This document shows positions 20,231 through 29,940 of a DNA stretch of 64,000 nucleotides, in pieces (within the stretch, counting starts at the first letter, position 1; every line of letters begins with the position of its first letter). Location of the stretch: positions 107,833 through 171,832 of the forward strand of contig NZ_RQHW01000065.1 of assembly GCF_004770995.1 (NCBI RefSeq), read 5' to 3'. The DNA comes from Leptospira idonii. GTDB taxonomy: Bacteria; Spirochaetota; Leptospiria; Leptospirales; Leptospiraceae. The translations under genes and the position numbers were made by a program. The notes beneath the pieces were generated by a model. The model had not been told where the DNA came from, did no database searches, and was given only the letters and a program-made list of their open reading frames with translations.

Positions 20231-21138
20231 TATCCACGCGGATGGAACTTTTTATGCACTTCTTTCAGTGTTTTGTTCGCCATATGCGTATAAATCTGAG
20301 TGGTAGAAATATCGATATGTCCGAGCAGTTCCTGAACCGATTTGAGATCTGCATGGTTTTCCAAAAGATGAGTGGCGAATGAGTGTCTGAGAGTATGCGG
20401 AGTCACTTTCTTTTTGATTTTGGTTCTTTTGATGTAATGGTTCAAAAGACGCCAAACCGATTTACGATTGATATATGATCCTTTTTTGGAAACAAATACG
20501 AATTCGCAGGTTCTTTTTTTCAAAATTTCAGGGCGGCTCTCTGTAAGATATTTTTTTAGAATCTCCAAAGATTTTTCACCGAAAGGAACTAGTCTTTGTC
20601 TTCCGCCTTTTCCTTCCACAGTGATGGTCATATTTTCCATATCCACATCACCGATTTTCAGGTTGCAGGCTTCCGAAATTCTGAGTCCGGAAGAATATAA
20701 TAATTCAAAAATACATTTGTCTCTCAATTCGTAGAGATTGTCTTCTTTGATGTTTTTGAAGAGCTCATCGATTTCGTTTTGAGTCAGATAGTCGGGAATG
20801 GTTCTCGCGACTTCGGGAGTTTCTATCTTTTCCGTAGGATTGGAATCGAGTCTCTTTTCATCACGCAGATACTTATAGAACTGTCGGATGGCGACCACTT
20901 CCCTCGCCAAAGTCTTCGCAGAGATTTTTCTCTCTCTTTCTTCTTCCAAAAAGCGCATGATATCATTCGCTTTGACTTCAAGGAAGTTGATATGCTCCTT
21001 TTCTAAGAAGATCGCAAACTTATTGAGATCGTAACCGTAGGAATAAATAGAATTATCGCTTAACCCTTTTTCAACGGAAAGGTATTCTTGGAATGTTTGC
21101 AGAAGCTGATTTTGAGAACTTGGCAATTTGGAACCCAT
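20230..21138 (-). CDS. XerC/XerD-type tyrosine recombinase
   Basis: 302 residues, the usual Xer length. The N-terminal SAM-like DNA-binding domain (about residues 10-95) precedes the catalytic domain with the full set Arg153 (SSGLRISEAC), Lys177, His248/Arg251 (HTLRHSFATHLL), His274 (LLGHIDISTTQIYTH) and nucleophile Tyr283. Xer proteins resolve chromosome dimers at dif. Position ahead of hslVU parallels the codV-clpQ-clpY order known in Bacillus, which argues for a housekeeping enzyme and not a phage integrase. XerC versus XerD cannot be settled here. Confidence 0.93.
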   Translation of the reverse strand: MGSKLPSSQNQLLQTFQEYLSVEKGLSDNSIYSYGYDLNKFAIFLEKEHINFLEVKANDIMRFLEEERERKISAKTLAREVVAIRQFYKYLRDEKRLDSNPTEKIETPEVARTIPDYLTQNEIDELFKNIKEDNLYELRDKCIFELLYSSGLRISEACNLKIGDVDMENMTITVEGKGGRQRLVPFGEKSLEILKKYLTESRPEILKKRTCEFVFVSKKGSYINRKSVWRLLNHYIKRTKIKKKVTPHTLRHSFATHLLENHADLKSVQELLGHIDISTTQIYTHMANKTLKEVHKKFHPRG

Positions 21139-21234
21139 TGTGACTCTCTTATGTTACTAAAAGAGTCGGACAAAAACCTTAAAGAGACTTATTATTTTTT
21201 TGCCACATGGGTGAATGATTGGAAAAAAGGTTAA

Positions 21235-21759
21235 GTGAGAGATTTTAGCAAAAGATTCTTCCTTCTGGCATTAAGCGCCTTGTTAGTTGCTTCCTGTGCG
21301 GAAAAGGAAAAAAAGCTCTTCCAAGAGGGAAAATTTTGGGAGGAAAAAGGAGAAAAGACGAAAGCTCTTTATTATTATGAACTTTCTCTTAGGGAAAACT
21401 CAGACTATCCCCCTGTTTTAAAAAGAATGGGTCTCCTTTTGGCGGAATCCGGTGGGTCCACAGCCACTTCCCTTTATTATCTGGAAAAATATTACAAAAC
21501 CCACAAAGAAGACCAGGACATACAAAGAGAACTCTTCCGTCTTTACCTCACTACCGGTTACGAAAAGGAAGCTCTTCAAATCCTGGAAGAAGTGCGCTTT
21601 TTAGGGAAAAAGGAGGTAGCAGATTTTTTCGAATCTACCTACCTTTGTTTGACAAGAAATTACAAACAAAAAGATTATCTGCAAGCCCTAGAAACGAACA
21701 TTCTTTCCAACGATCCCTACTACGCCCCTTGGGTGAGAGCTTGTGAATCCAAGATTTAA
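21235..21759 (+). CDS. TPR lipoprotein
   Basis: 174 residues from a GTG start with AAAAAAGG about six bases upstream. A signal peptide with lipobox LLVASC (Cys21) is followed by three to four TPR-like helix pairs (KALYYYELSLRENSDYPP, TSLYYLEKYYKTHKED, YEKEALQILEEVRF). It should be anchored in the envelope as a protein-interaction scaffold. It is 65 bases upstream of trxB on the same strand; no functional link is evident. Confidence 0.8.
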   Translation: MRDFSKRFFLLALSALLVASCAEKEKKLFQEGKFWEEKGEKTKALYYYELSLRENSDYPPVLKRMGLLLAESGGSTATSLYYLEKYYKTHKEDQDIQRELFRLYLTTGYEKEALQILEEVRFLGKKEVADFFESTYLCLTRNYKQKDYLQALETNILSNDPYYAPWVRACESKI

Positions 21760-21823
21760 GAATACGGACTCGTTGACAGAAAAACCGTCTAAGAATTAGA
21801 ATCATTATAAATTGGAGTAAAAT

Positions 21824-22765
21824 ATGGCACATAAAGTCGTAATCATCGGATCCGGTCCAGCAGGACACACAGCAGCAATTTATGCAGCGAGAGCAAATTT
21901 GAATCCGGTGATGTATGAAGGCTTTATGGCGGGAGGAGTCGCCGCAGGCGGTCAGCTCACTACCACTACCGAAGTTGAAAATTTTCCAGGTTTTCCTGAA
22001 GGAATCGACGGAACCAAACTCACTCAGCTTTTCAGAGAACAATCCGCAAAATACGGAGCTACCATCCATACCCAAACCATCACCAAAGTCGATTTTTCCA
22101 AAAGACCTTTCGTTCTCTGGTCGGATGATGAAAAAATAGAAGCGGATGCTGTGATCATTGCAACCGGGGCAACTGCAAAACGTATGCATGTCAAAGGAGA
22201 AGAAACCTACTGGCAAAGAGGAATCTCCGCTTGTGCCGTATGCGACGGAGCTTTGCCTATCTATCGAAACAAGGAACTCGCCGTCATCGGAGGAGGAGAT
22301 TCCGCAGTCGAAGAAGCCAACCATCTTACCAAATTTGCGTCCAAAGTGTATCTTGTGCACAGAAGAGACCAATTGAGAGCTTCTCAAATCATGCAACAGA
22401 GAGCGCTCAATCATCCTAAAATTGAAATTCTTTGGAACCAAACCGTTACGGAAGCTAAAGGGGAAAACTCAGGACTCACTGCGATCACTTTGGAAAACAC
22501 TGTGGACAAATCTGCCACAGAACTTAAAGTAGGCGGTCTTTTCTATGCAATCGGCCACGTTCCTAATACTGAAATTTTCAAAGGCCAATTGAATTTGGAC
22601 GAAACAGGTTATATCATCACAAAACCAGGAACGACTCAAACTAATGTAGAAGGTGTTTTTGCCGCAGGAGACGTTCAGGACAAAGTGTACAGACAAGCCA
22701 TCACTGCGGCAGGAAGCGGATGTATGGCAGCGCTCGAAGCGGAACGCTGGTTAGAAGGCCACTAG
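21824..22765 (+). CDS. trxB: thioredoxin reductase (NADPH)
   Basis: 313 residues, full length. FAD-binding [16 protein letters not shown] is at the N-terminus, the redox-active disulfide CAVCDG near residue 138, the NADPH-binding [10 protein letters not shown] in the middle, and the closing [24 protein letters not shown] segment. It transfers electrons from NADPH to thioredoxin in the cytoplasm. A GGAG ribosome binding site precedes the ATG. It converges with the metallopeptidase-like gene with only two bases between stops. Confidence 0.98.
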   Translation: MAHKVVIIGSGPAGHTAAIYAARANLNPVMYEGFMAGGVAAGGQLTTTTEVENFPGFPEGIDGTKLTQLFREQSAKYGATIHTQTITKVDFSKRPFVLWSDDEKIEADAVIIATGATAKRMHVKGEETYWQRGISACAVCDGALPIYRNKELAVIGGGDSAVEEANHLTKFASKVYLVHRRDQLRASQIMQQRALNHPKIEILWNQTVTEAKGENSGLTAITLENTVDKSATELKVGGLFYAIGHVPNTEIFKGQLNLDETGYIITKPGTTQTNVEGVFAAGDVQDKVYRQAITAAGSGCMAALEAERWLEGH

Positions 22766-22767
22766 AA

Positions 22768-24552
22768 TCAAAGATCGATTTTTTTCCCCGATTTATCGAA
22801 GTAACCTTTTTGTTCTCTGGACCAAAACATAACCGATGTTCCGTCCGGAGACATCGCTTTTTTCGTTCCATCCTCCCACTCTATAAACTGCCAACCGTCC
22901 TTTTGTAAAACGATTTGATCGCCTGGAAATACTCCTACTTCCCAGGTAGAAGTGAACCATTTATAGAGTCCGTTTTTGAACAAAAAGAAAATCGCATTTC
23001 CAGGAGCATCAAACTCCCCTTCTCTCAGCTTGGAATAATCTTCCACGTTTGCCTGAAAGATTTTCTGAAGATTGGGCACATCGTCGTAATTCCGAATGTC
23101 TGCGATAGAAGAAGGAACGGTATATTCTCTGGATACGAATGCATCGTATTCTCTTCTGTTTTTCGGCATCATTACCGTAAAACCTTGCATAGACGATTTT
23201 TTCATGTCTTTTTGTTTCAAAGACTGCATCTTGGTTTGAAAATCGGATACTACCGTTTTTATAAACTGATCCGGGTTCATTCCTGTCGTTTTTTCCAAAG
23301 CGGAAGATAGATCCATTCCCAGACAAGTGTTCTTGTGGTATTCCGTAACCGCCCTTCCTCCGTAACGGGAATGCATATATTCCACCATATATGCGCCTAA
23401 CGTATAAGGAATCATGTCCTTGTATCCTTGATCCACAAGTGTTTTGAATGTTCTGGGAATTTTACCTTCTTTGATTCTTTTGTCTAATTCCGTATATATA
23501 TAGTTTTTTTCACGAGGAGAGAATTGCCCCGCCACATAGTTTGCAAATCCTTCTTCAAACCAATGGTCGATCGTCACAGGAAGACTCAGTTTATCCGCCT
23601 CTGCTTTATAGGAAGTGCATGTAATTTGAGTTAAATTATGGGTCGCTTCGTGATAAAAGGTTTCATATCGTCCTCTTCTTTTTGCATCCTCGTTCAAAAC
23701 GGAACTGTCAGTTTCTTGAAATTGTTTGTTCCCGCAGCAGAGAGTGATCGCATTTTGACTTCCGAAACCGCCTTCTTCGGAACCGCCGACTAGTTTTTTT
23801 CCTTCATAGGTAGTGATCTCCGCATTGGAGGCAAACATCAAAACGGGAACCTTTCCCCGATTCTCCAAATTGAATTCTCTCCTTACGAATTCAAAGAACT
23901 CTTTGTCTTTGAAATTTTCTTTAAGGCCTTTCACGAAAAGATTCCAGTTAGGAGAGTGATACAATTCATAAATGGAAACATTGCTTTTTTGGAAACCTCG
24001 TTTCGAAGGATCTACGATCTGCCAATTCAGAAGAGGAGGTGTTGTCTTTTGAAAGACCCATTCAAAATCTTTACGATGAGGGATCCACTCTTTCCAAATC
24101 TGAGTTCCATCTCCCCATCTCCAATGCAACTTCGGCAAACAACCGCTACAGTTCAATGTATAGGAAATGAAGCTGGAACCGTTGCTTAATTCAAGCCTCC
24201 AGTTGCCTCCTTCAAATTCGAAAAAGGTGCTTCCGTCTTTTCTTTTCCATTGGTATTGATTCGGCTTGAAAATATATACTTCCCCACCGTCCGGACCGGT
24301 ATAATACCCAGGGATTTGCGCATTGAATTTTAAACGTAGATCTTTTAGATTCGGTTCTTCCAAAGAGGACAACTGGTCATATTCTCTAGGAGCTGTAGAC
24401 CCGAAATCGTATCTTTTGGTTTCTATTTTACGGGAAGGATCCGAATAAACCGCCTTAGGTTTTGCCTCTTGAGAAAACAGGGAAAACGAGGAACTAACAA
24501 AGAGAAGGGAAAAACAGAATAGAAAAAAGCGGGTTTGATTTTTCGAAAACAT
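22768..24552 (-). CDS. secreted gluzincin-type metallopeptidase-like protein
   Basis: 594 residues from ATG at 24552, chosen because a clean signal peptide follows (FFLFCFSLLFVSSSFSLFSQ); an in-frame upstream start at 24633 would put 27 polar residues before it. Mid-protein, FYHEATHNLTQ supplies HExxH, and about 25 residues further DHWFEEGFANYVAG supplies the glutamate, a gluzincin zinc site as in the peptidase MA-like/DUF1570 group. The C-terminal region has short repeats of the form GDQIVLQKDGWQFIEWEDGTKKAMSPDG, and similar text appears near the N-terminus (YQWKRKDGSTFFEFEGG). Substrate unknown; envelope or secreted location inferred. Confidence 0.75.
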   Translation of the reverse strand: MFSKNQTRFFLFCFSLLFVSSSFSLFSQEAKPKAVYSDPSRKIETKRYDFGSTAPREYDQLSSLEEPNLKDLRLKFNAQIPGYYTGPDGGEVYIFKPNQYQWKRKDGSTFFEFEGGNWRLELSNGSSFISYTLNCSGCLPKLHWRWGDGTQIWKEWIPHRKDFEWVFQKTTPPLLNWQIVDPSKRGFQKSNVSIYELYHSPNWNLFVKGLKENFKDKEFFEFVRREFNLENRGKVPVLMFASNAEITTYEGKKLVGGSEEGGFGSQNAITLCCGNKQFQETDSSVLNEDAKRRGRYETFYHEATHNLTQITCTSYKAEADKLSLPVTIDHWFEEGFANYVAGQFSPREKNYIYTELDKRIKEGKIPRTFKTLVDQGYKDMIPYTLGAYMVEYMHSRYGGRAVTEYHKNTCLGMDLSSALEKTTGMNPDQFIKTVVSDFQTKMQSLKQKDMKKSSMQGFTVMMPKNRREYDAFVSREYTVPSSIADIRNYDDVPNLQKIFQANVEDYSKLREGEFDAPGNAIFFLFKNGLYKWFTSTWEVGVFPGDQIVLQKDGWQFIEWEDGTKKAMSPDGTSVMFWSREQKGYFDKSGKKIDL

Positions 24553-24644
24553 GAACTTACCGTTAGGGGAGATGAGGTAAGTTTCCGGTTTAATTTTGAT
24601 TCCGGTCAAGTTTCTTTCATCAAAGAAACCCACCGGAAACTTAT

Positions 24645-25133
24645 TTATGTAGCGATTTGATTTCTATAGGCGATTGCGATTTGGCCGGTTCTGGAAATTT
24701 CCCTGATTCCGAATTGTTTCATCAAAGAAATCATATTTCCTACCTGTCTGGAATTGCCTGAAAATTCGAGTAAAAGAGAATCTTCCGTGAGTTCCAAAAT
24801 TTTCGCACCAAACCCATTGCATACGGTCAAAGCTTCCGAACGATTTGTCTCTGTGATCACTATGGAGATGAGGACCAGTTCTCTTTGCACGGAACTGGCA
24901 TAGGCCATATCCTGCACTTTCAGCACATCCGGAAGTTTGAGTAATTGATTTTTTACCTGGCCGACGATGGTGTCGTCTCCGTTGAGGACGATGGTCATGG
25001 AAGATACTTCGGAATCGTCTGTGACCCCTACTGCGATGGAATCGATGTTATATCCTCTTCTGGTAAAAAGTCCGGAAACATGGCTCATCACTCCCGGATG
25101 ATTGTTCACAAGTATGCTTAATGTATGTTTCAT
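24645..25133 (-). CDS. ilvN: acetolactate synthase small (regulatory) subunit
   Basis: 162 residues, typical for the long-form IlvN/IlvH. The N-terminal ACT domain ([28 protein letters not shown]) binds valine for feedback inhibition, and the C-terminal half (about residues 80-160) is the second regulatory domain. Its ATG overlaps the ilvB stop by four bases (ATGA), so the two subunits are translationally coupled. First step of branched-chain amino acid synthesis. Confidence 0.97.
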   Translation of the reverse strand: MKHTLSILVNNHPGVMSHVSGLFTRRGYNIDSIAVGVTDDSEVSSMTIVLNGDDTIVGQVKNQLLKLPDVLKVQDMAYASSVQRELVLISIVITETNRSEALTVCNGFGAKILELTEDSLLLEFSGNSRQVGNMISLMKQFGIREISRTGQIAIAYRNQIAT

Positions 25134-26836
25134 TTTTTTAACTTAGCCAAGTCCTTAAATTCAAGAAGATCTCTTTGCGATTTTCCGGCAGGGATCATAG
25201 GGAACACTTTTTCCTCAGCAGGAATCATCACTTCGATGAGAGAAGCTCCGTCGTCTTTCAGAAAAAAATCGAGCCCTTTCTGGATTTCCGATTTTTTCTC
25301 GATTCTCATAGCAGGGATATCGTAAGATTCGGCAAGCTTCACAAAATTAGGGTTATAGGTCCATTGGGACTCACTGAAGCGTTCTTCGTAAAATAGCTCC
25401 TGCCATTGACGAACCATTCCCAAAAAGTTGTTATTAAAAAGAAGGATTTTTACACCTAACTTAGACTGTGCGATTGTAGCCAATTCCTGAATGCACATTT
25501 GAAAGGAACCGTCTCCGGTTACGCAAATTACAGTTTTATCCGGGTTTCCGAATTTGGCACCTATTGCGGCAGGAAGTCCGTATCCCATCGTTCCTAGTCC
25601 GCCTGAAGTAAGCCAAGTGTTCGGTTCGTCAAAAAGAAAGTATTGAGCCGCCCACATTTGATGTTGGCCCACATCCGTGGATGCGATGAATTTTCCTTTA
25701 GTGCGCTCATAAACTTGTTTTAGGAAATCTTGAGGTTTGATGTCTTCCGTGGAGTTATCGAAAGCGAGAGGATGATTCTTTTTCAGATCGTTGATTTGAG
25801 AGATCCAGTCGGTTCTGTCGGAAGTTTTGATATAAGGAAGAATTTCACGGACTGCATCTTTCAGATCTCCGTGCAGAATGTAATCAACATTGACCCTTTT
25901 ATTGAATTCGGCTGCATCAATGTCCACATGGGCACGAACCGCATTAGGAGCGAAGTCTTGGTAACGAGCGACTCGATCGTCAAAACGAGCTCCTAAATTT
26001 AGAATATAATCGCATTCTAAAACTGCTTTATTCGCATATGCAGTTCCATGCATTCCTAACATTCCCACGCTCAAAGGGTGAGTTCCGGGAAAAGCTCCCA
26101 GTCCCATAAGAGTGGTTGTCACGGGAGCATTCGCTTTTTCGGCAAGAGCTTTGATCTCTGCGGATGCGAAAGAGTTGATGGCTCCTCCGCCCACATAAAG
26201 TAACGGACGTTTTGCGTTATTTAAAGCTTCCGCAAATTCCTGAACATCCCCTTTTACCTTTTGTCTTTCGTAATGATGAGTTGCGATTTTCAGAGAGGTA
26301 GCTTTTCTCACTGTGGTTTTTTGGTTTTGAACATCTTTCGGGAAGTCCAAAAGAACGGGACCGGGACGTCCTCCCAGTGCGATTTTCATCGCTTCTTCAA
26401 AATGACGGGGAATATCGTCTGCGGATTTGATCAGTGCATTGTATTTCGTGATGGGAATGGTGATTCCATAGATGTCCGCTTCTTGAAAAGCGTCCGTTCC
26501 TATGTCGGTTGTAGGAACTTGACCGGTGATCGCTAAGATGGGAATGGAATCTAGTTTAGCATCAGTGAGCCCGGTGATTAAATTAGTAGCACCCGGACCG
26601 GAGGTGGCGATACAGACTCCCAACTTTCCTGTGGATCTGGCGTACCCTTCTGCCATATGTATGGCACCTTGCTCATGTCTGACAAGAATGTGTTTGATTT
26701 TTTTGCTATGATAGAGCTCGTCATAGAAAGGAAGGATCGCTCCACCGGGATAACCAAACACGATTTCGACACCTGCTTCTTCCAAGAGTTCGACCATGAG
26801 TCTGCCGCCGGTAATGGCTTCGGATGATGATGACAT
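25130..26836 (-). CDS. ilvB: acetolactate synthase large (catalytic) subunit
   Basis: 568 residues. Conserved ThDP-enzyme blocks are present: [16 protein letters not shown], the catalytic Glu in [24 protein letters not shown], and the cofactor motif [17 protein letters not shown]. It condenses pyruvate (or pyruvate and 2-ketobutyrate) to acetohydroxy acids. A strong AGGGGGA ribosome binding site precedes ATG 26836. No leader peptide, T-box or other attenuator is recognised in the 111-base divergent gap. Confidence 0.97.
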   Translation of the reverse strand: MSSSSEAITGGRLMVELLEEAGVEIVFGYPGGAILPFYDELYHSKKIKHILVRHEQGAIHMAEGYARSTGKLGVCIATSGPGATNLITGLTDAKLDSIPILAITGQVPTTDIGTDAFQEADIYGITIPITKYNALIKSADDIPRHFEEAMKIALGGRPGPVLLDFPKDVQNQKTTVRKATSLKIATHHYERQKVKGDVQEFAEALNNAKRPLLYVGGGAINSFASAEIKALAEKANAPVTTTLMGLGAFPGTHPLSVGMLGMHGTAYANKAVLECDYILNLGARFDDRVARYQDFAPNAVRAHVDIDAAEFNKRVNVDYILHGDLKDAVREILPYIKTSDRTDWISQINDLKKNHPLAFDNSTEDIKPQDFLKQVYERTKGKFIASTDVGQHQMWAAQYFLFDEPNTWLTSGGLGTMGYGLPAAIGAKFGNPDKTVICVTGDGSFQMCIQELATIAQSKLGVKILLFNNNFLGMVRQWQELFYEERFSESQWTYNPNFVKLAESYDIPAMRIEKKSEIQKGLDFFLKDDGASLIEVMIPAEEKVFPMIPAGKSQRDLLEFKDLAKLKK

Positions 26837-26947
26837 GTTGATTCCCCCTATGTCATTTCTGCAAAAAAGGGCAATCCGTCAATGTTCTCTCGTTTTTGAG
26901 TCGATTTTTGCTGTCTAAAATTTCAAACTGATTATTGAGCCTTCCTC

Positions 26948-28054
26948 ATGGACAACACCGAAATAGAAAAACCGCAAGAAGACGAAAAATTCTCTAAAAT
27001 CAAATCGCTAGCTAAGGAAGCCTATCGCTTCCTCGACCAGGGCCGCTTTCGAGAGGCAAAGGAACGCCTGGAGATCCTATTGGAAGAGGATCCTACCAAT
27101 ACCTACGGACTGGTAGGTCTCGGAGACTATTACGCCAAAACAAAACAACCTGCGGAAGCCATTAATTATTACAGACGATGTTTGGCTCAGGACGGAACCA
27201 ATAAATTTTCCCTAATGGGGCTGATGAACTGTTACAGAGACTTGAACAGTCTCAAAAAAATCATAGAAGTAGCGGAAGAATTTCATCATATAACAATCAC
27301 AGATGCAAGTATCCTTTCCAGAGTGGCAGACGCTCATAGAAAATTAAAAAACTTCAAAGAATCGGAAGTTTATTATATGGAAGCGCTTCAAATCAATCCC
27401 AACGACCAGTATGTGATCGTAGGTCTAGGCCATTTATTTTTCGCCTGCCAAAGATATGCGGAAGCAATCCAATGGTGGGAAAAACTGCTTTCTACACAAC
27501 CTAACAATATTAAAATCCTGACGGAAATAGGAAACAGTTACCGCAAAATCAAGGACTTCGACAAAGCGGTGATTTATTACGATCGAGCCAAAGAACTGGA
27601 CCAAAAGAACTTTTTCGCTCTCTATGGGCTTGCGGAATCCTATAGAGGAAAAAAAGATTTTCAGACCGCCATCCAATACTGGGAAAGAATTCTGGAATTC
27701 GATCCGGACAACAAACTCATTATCAACCGTTATGCGGACTCACTCAGAGGTCTGGGAAAATACGACAAAGCTTTGGAATGTTTCAATAGAATTCTAGCTT
27801 CCGGAGACGATTATTTCGCCCTCTTGGGAAAAGCGGCCGCATTGAAGCTGATTGGTGACCTAAACAAAGCGGAAGAAATTTATATTTCCCTTCTCAGCAA
27901 GTCCCCGAACGATCCCAGACCTGCGTTGGAACTTTCCGACCTTTGGGATACGATGGGAAAAAAGATCCAAGCGATCAAAATGTTGGAAGATTTGTCGAAG
28001 AAAATCCCCTCGAACGAAGCCATCCGAGAAAGAATCGAATACTTAAAAGATTAA
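26948..28054 (+). CDS. TPR-repeat protein, cytoplasmic
   Basis: 368 residues made almost wholly of about nine to ten TPR units (for example [75 protein letters not shown]). No signal peptide or membrane segment is seen, and no catalytic domain. A protein-interaction scaffold of unknown partner, followed 65 bases later by an Omp85-like barrel gene on the same strand. Confidence 0.82.
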   Translation: MDNTEIEKPQEDEKFSKIKSLAKEAYRFLDQGRFREAKERLEILLEEDPTNTYGLVGLGDYYAKTKQPAEAINYYRRCLAQDGTNKFSLMGLMNCYRDLNSLKKIIEVAEEFHHITITDASILSRVADAHRKLKNFKESEVYYMEALQINPNDQYVIVGLGHLFFACQRYAEAIQWWEKLLSTQPNNIKILTEIGNSYRKIKDFDKAVIYYDRAKELDQKNFFALYGLAESYRGKKDFQTAIQYWERILEFDPDNKLIINRYADSLRGLGKYDKALECFNRILASGDDYFALLGKAAALKLIGDLNKAEEIYISLLSKSPNDPRPALELSDLWDTMGKKIQAIKMLEDLSKKIPSNEAIRERIEYLKD

Positions 28055-28118
28055 TCTCTTTTTCTTATTGACTTTGATTCATTTCGGTTTATCCCCATGA
28101 CAATCACGGGGATCCCAA

Positions 28119-29648
28119 ATGAATCAATGGAAATCTTTCTTTTTGATTTGTACGTTTATTGCGTACGTTGTGTCCATTAAAGAACAATCTGCGGAAGATG
28201 TCACTCCGGAGGCCGGCTGCGAAAAACCTGCCCCCAGAACCGACCTCCCCTTTCCGATGGATCCTTCCAAACAACTTTGTAAAAAAGATATTGATAATAA
28301 GAAAGACGGATGGTATCCCACCGGGCTTCCTCTCATCAATTCCGATCCGAACGAAGGGATCGGTTACGGAGTAAGGGCCTATCTTTACGACAACGGAAAA
28401 AAGGAAGATCCCCTTTTTCAGTATACTCCCTACCGAATGAGGTTGTTCGCTCAGTATTTTAATACCAATAAAAACGCTCAATACCACCAGCTCAGTTTGG
28501 ATATGCCTTTCATCGCCGATACGAAATGGAGATTGAGAGCGGACGCATTTTTGACGATCACTCCCACTACACTCTATTTCGGTGTAGGGGAAGACAGTAT
28601 GAAGCCACTTTCCTATTTGGACAGAAATCAACCTGACGGAAGATATGTTTCAAATGCAAGTTATGCGGATCAGGAAAACAATCTAAATTACTTTAGAAGC
28701 GGTGGGCCGTCCGATCCGGTTCGAATCGCAAACAGGACCTATGCGGGTTTTCCCAGCCAGCCCGGCTTTTTAGTCACGGACAAAATGTACAATCGTTATG
28801 AGATAGAAACTCCCATGACTACTCTTAGTACGGAACGTTCTTTCGTTGGCGGGACAGTCCGACTCGTAACAGGATTCAAACTTTCCAATAATATCGTAAG
28901 AACCTATGACGGAAAATATGTTCAAAGTAAAGATCCCATGCTGGGAGGAGAACCTCTCAACTACGGCGCAGAAGTCCCCAACGGAACGACTAGACTTACG
29001 GAAGATCAAAACGCCGGTAAAATTTTAGGATATAACGGTGGATATGTGAACTCGGTGCGTATAGGGATCGTTTATGATACTAGAGACTTCGAGCCTGATC
29101 CCAACAGTGGAGTTTTTCTGGAAGCAACCTACGAAAAAAACGCAAAGGCGATCGGCTCCGATTATGAATTTCAAAAATATTTCGCACAGGGGAAATTCTT
29201 CTGGAGTCCGTTTCCTAAAGTATTCGATAAACTTGTGTTAGCAAATAGGTTCGCAATGGGAATCACCGACGGAGAAATTCCCTTTTTCGAATATAGAAAC
29301 CTCTGGGGAACGGAAGGAAGCATCGGAGGACTGGGAGGATTACGAACCCTCAGAGGATTCAAACAGGATCGTTTCGTAGGAAGAACAATGGGATGGGGAA
29401 ATACGGAAATACGTTGGAAGTTTGCCGAATTGAAATTAGGTGAAGAATACTTCGCATTCAATCTGGTTCCATTCTTTGACTACGGAAGAGTTTGGGACGA
29501 CGAACATAAAATCGGATGGAAAGGATATAGATATTCCAGAGGGATCGGACTTAGGATCGCTTGGAACCAGGCGACGATCATCATGATCGACTACGCCAAA
29601 TCAAGGGAAGACGAGCAGCTCTTCGTAAATTTTAGCCACGTGTTTTGA
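28119..29648 (+). CDS. Omp85/surface-antigen-type outer-membrane beta-barrel protein
   Basis: 509 residues. A hydrophobic signal ([13 protein letters not shown]) starts the protein. The C-terminal half is a barrel resembling the bacterial surface antigen (D15) domain: [21 protein letters not shown], the conserved [15 protein letters not shown] segment corresponding to the VRGF/Y motif on the L6 loop of Omp85 proteins, and a terminal aromatic strand ending in phenylalanine (FVNFSHVF). No POTRA repeats are obvious; the N-terminal half instead looks like further barrel strands. It may be a transporter or lipase-type Omp85 relative and not BamA itself. Confidence 0.75.
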   Translation: MNQWKSFFLICTFIAYVVSIKEQSAEDVTPEAGCEKPAPRTDLPFPMDPSKQLCKKDIDNKKDGWYPTGLPLINSDPNEGIGYGVRAYLYDNGKKEDPLFQYTPYRMRLFAQYFNTNKNAQYHQLSLDMPFIADTKWRLRADAFLTITPTTLYFGVGEDSMKPLSYLDRNQPDGRYVSNASYADQENNLNYFRSGGPSDPVRIANRTYAGFPSQPGFLVTDKMYNRYEIETPMTTLSTERSFVGGTVRLVTGFKLSNNIVRTYDGKYVQSKDPMLGGEPLNYGAEVPNGTTRLTEDQNAGKILGYNGGYVNSVRIGIVYDTRDFEPDPNSGVFLEATYEKNAKAIGSDYEFQKYFAQGKFFWSPFPKVFDKLVLANRFAMGITDGEIPFFEYRNLWGTEGSIGGLGGLRTLRGFKQDRFVGRTMGWGNTEIRWKFAELKLGEEYFAFNLVPFFDYGRVWDDEHKIGWKGYRYSRGIGLRIAWNQATIIMIDYAKSREDEQLFVNFSHVF

Positions 29649-29658
29649 GGGTATTATC

Positions 29659-29702
29659 TCCCCGCCCTGACATTGGGTGGGGAATCCTCCCGCCACCCAA
29701 TG
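29659..29702. repeat. GC-rich hairpin, copy 1 of a dispersed element
   Basis: CCCCGCCC (29660-29667) can pair with GGGTGGGG (29675-29682) with one G-T wobble. Alternatively CATTGGGTGG (29671-29680) pairs perfectly with CCACCCAATG (29693-29702), so two hairpins compete. The first 25 bases recur with three to four changes at 63875-63899. It lies 11 bases downstream of the barrel gene. The gap 29649-29940 otherwise holds only the terminator at 29876-29913. Confidence 0.6.
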
Positions 29703-29875
29703 ACCTCTCTCTATCATTTTCGTTTCGAACGGGCAATCGGTTTTCGAAGGCTTGCATTTTTTTTACTTTTCTTTTCGCTCTTTTGCCCAAATGTTTTCGC
29801 CTTTTTGAAAATACGGAGAAAAGAAGGAATCTTGCGGTAGGTACCACACAAATAAGAAATAGTTACGCACATAAA

Positions 29876-29913
29876 AAAAGCACAAGAAAAGGAATCCCTT
29901 TTCCTGTGCTTTT
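29876..29913 (-). terminator. bidirectional hairpin terminator of the P83/100 gene
   Basis: AAAAGCACA (29876-29884) pairs with TGTGCTTTT (29905-29913), with a continuing inner stem GAAAAGG/CTTTTC. A-rich and T-rich flanks give it terminator character on both strands. It lies 28 bases downstream of the minus-strand P83/100 stop. Confidence 0.75.
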
Positions 29914-29940
29914 ACGCATTCTCTTCTTATAGAGAGAGAA

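Noticed and set aside
20230..21138. Tyrosine recombinase as a mobile-element integrase
   Set aside because: Length, motif spacing and operon with hslVU fit chromosomal Xer; no flanking repeats or mobile genes are visible.
26837..26947. Attenuator or T-box ahead of ilvBN
   Set aside because: The 111-base gap has no leader peptide rich in branched-chain codons and no recognisable T-box sequence or terminator pair.
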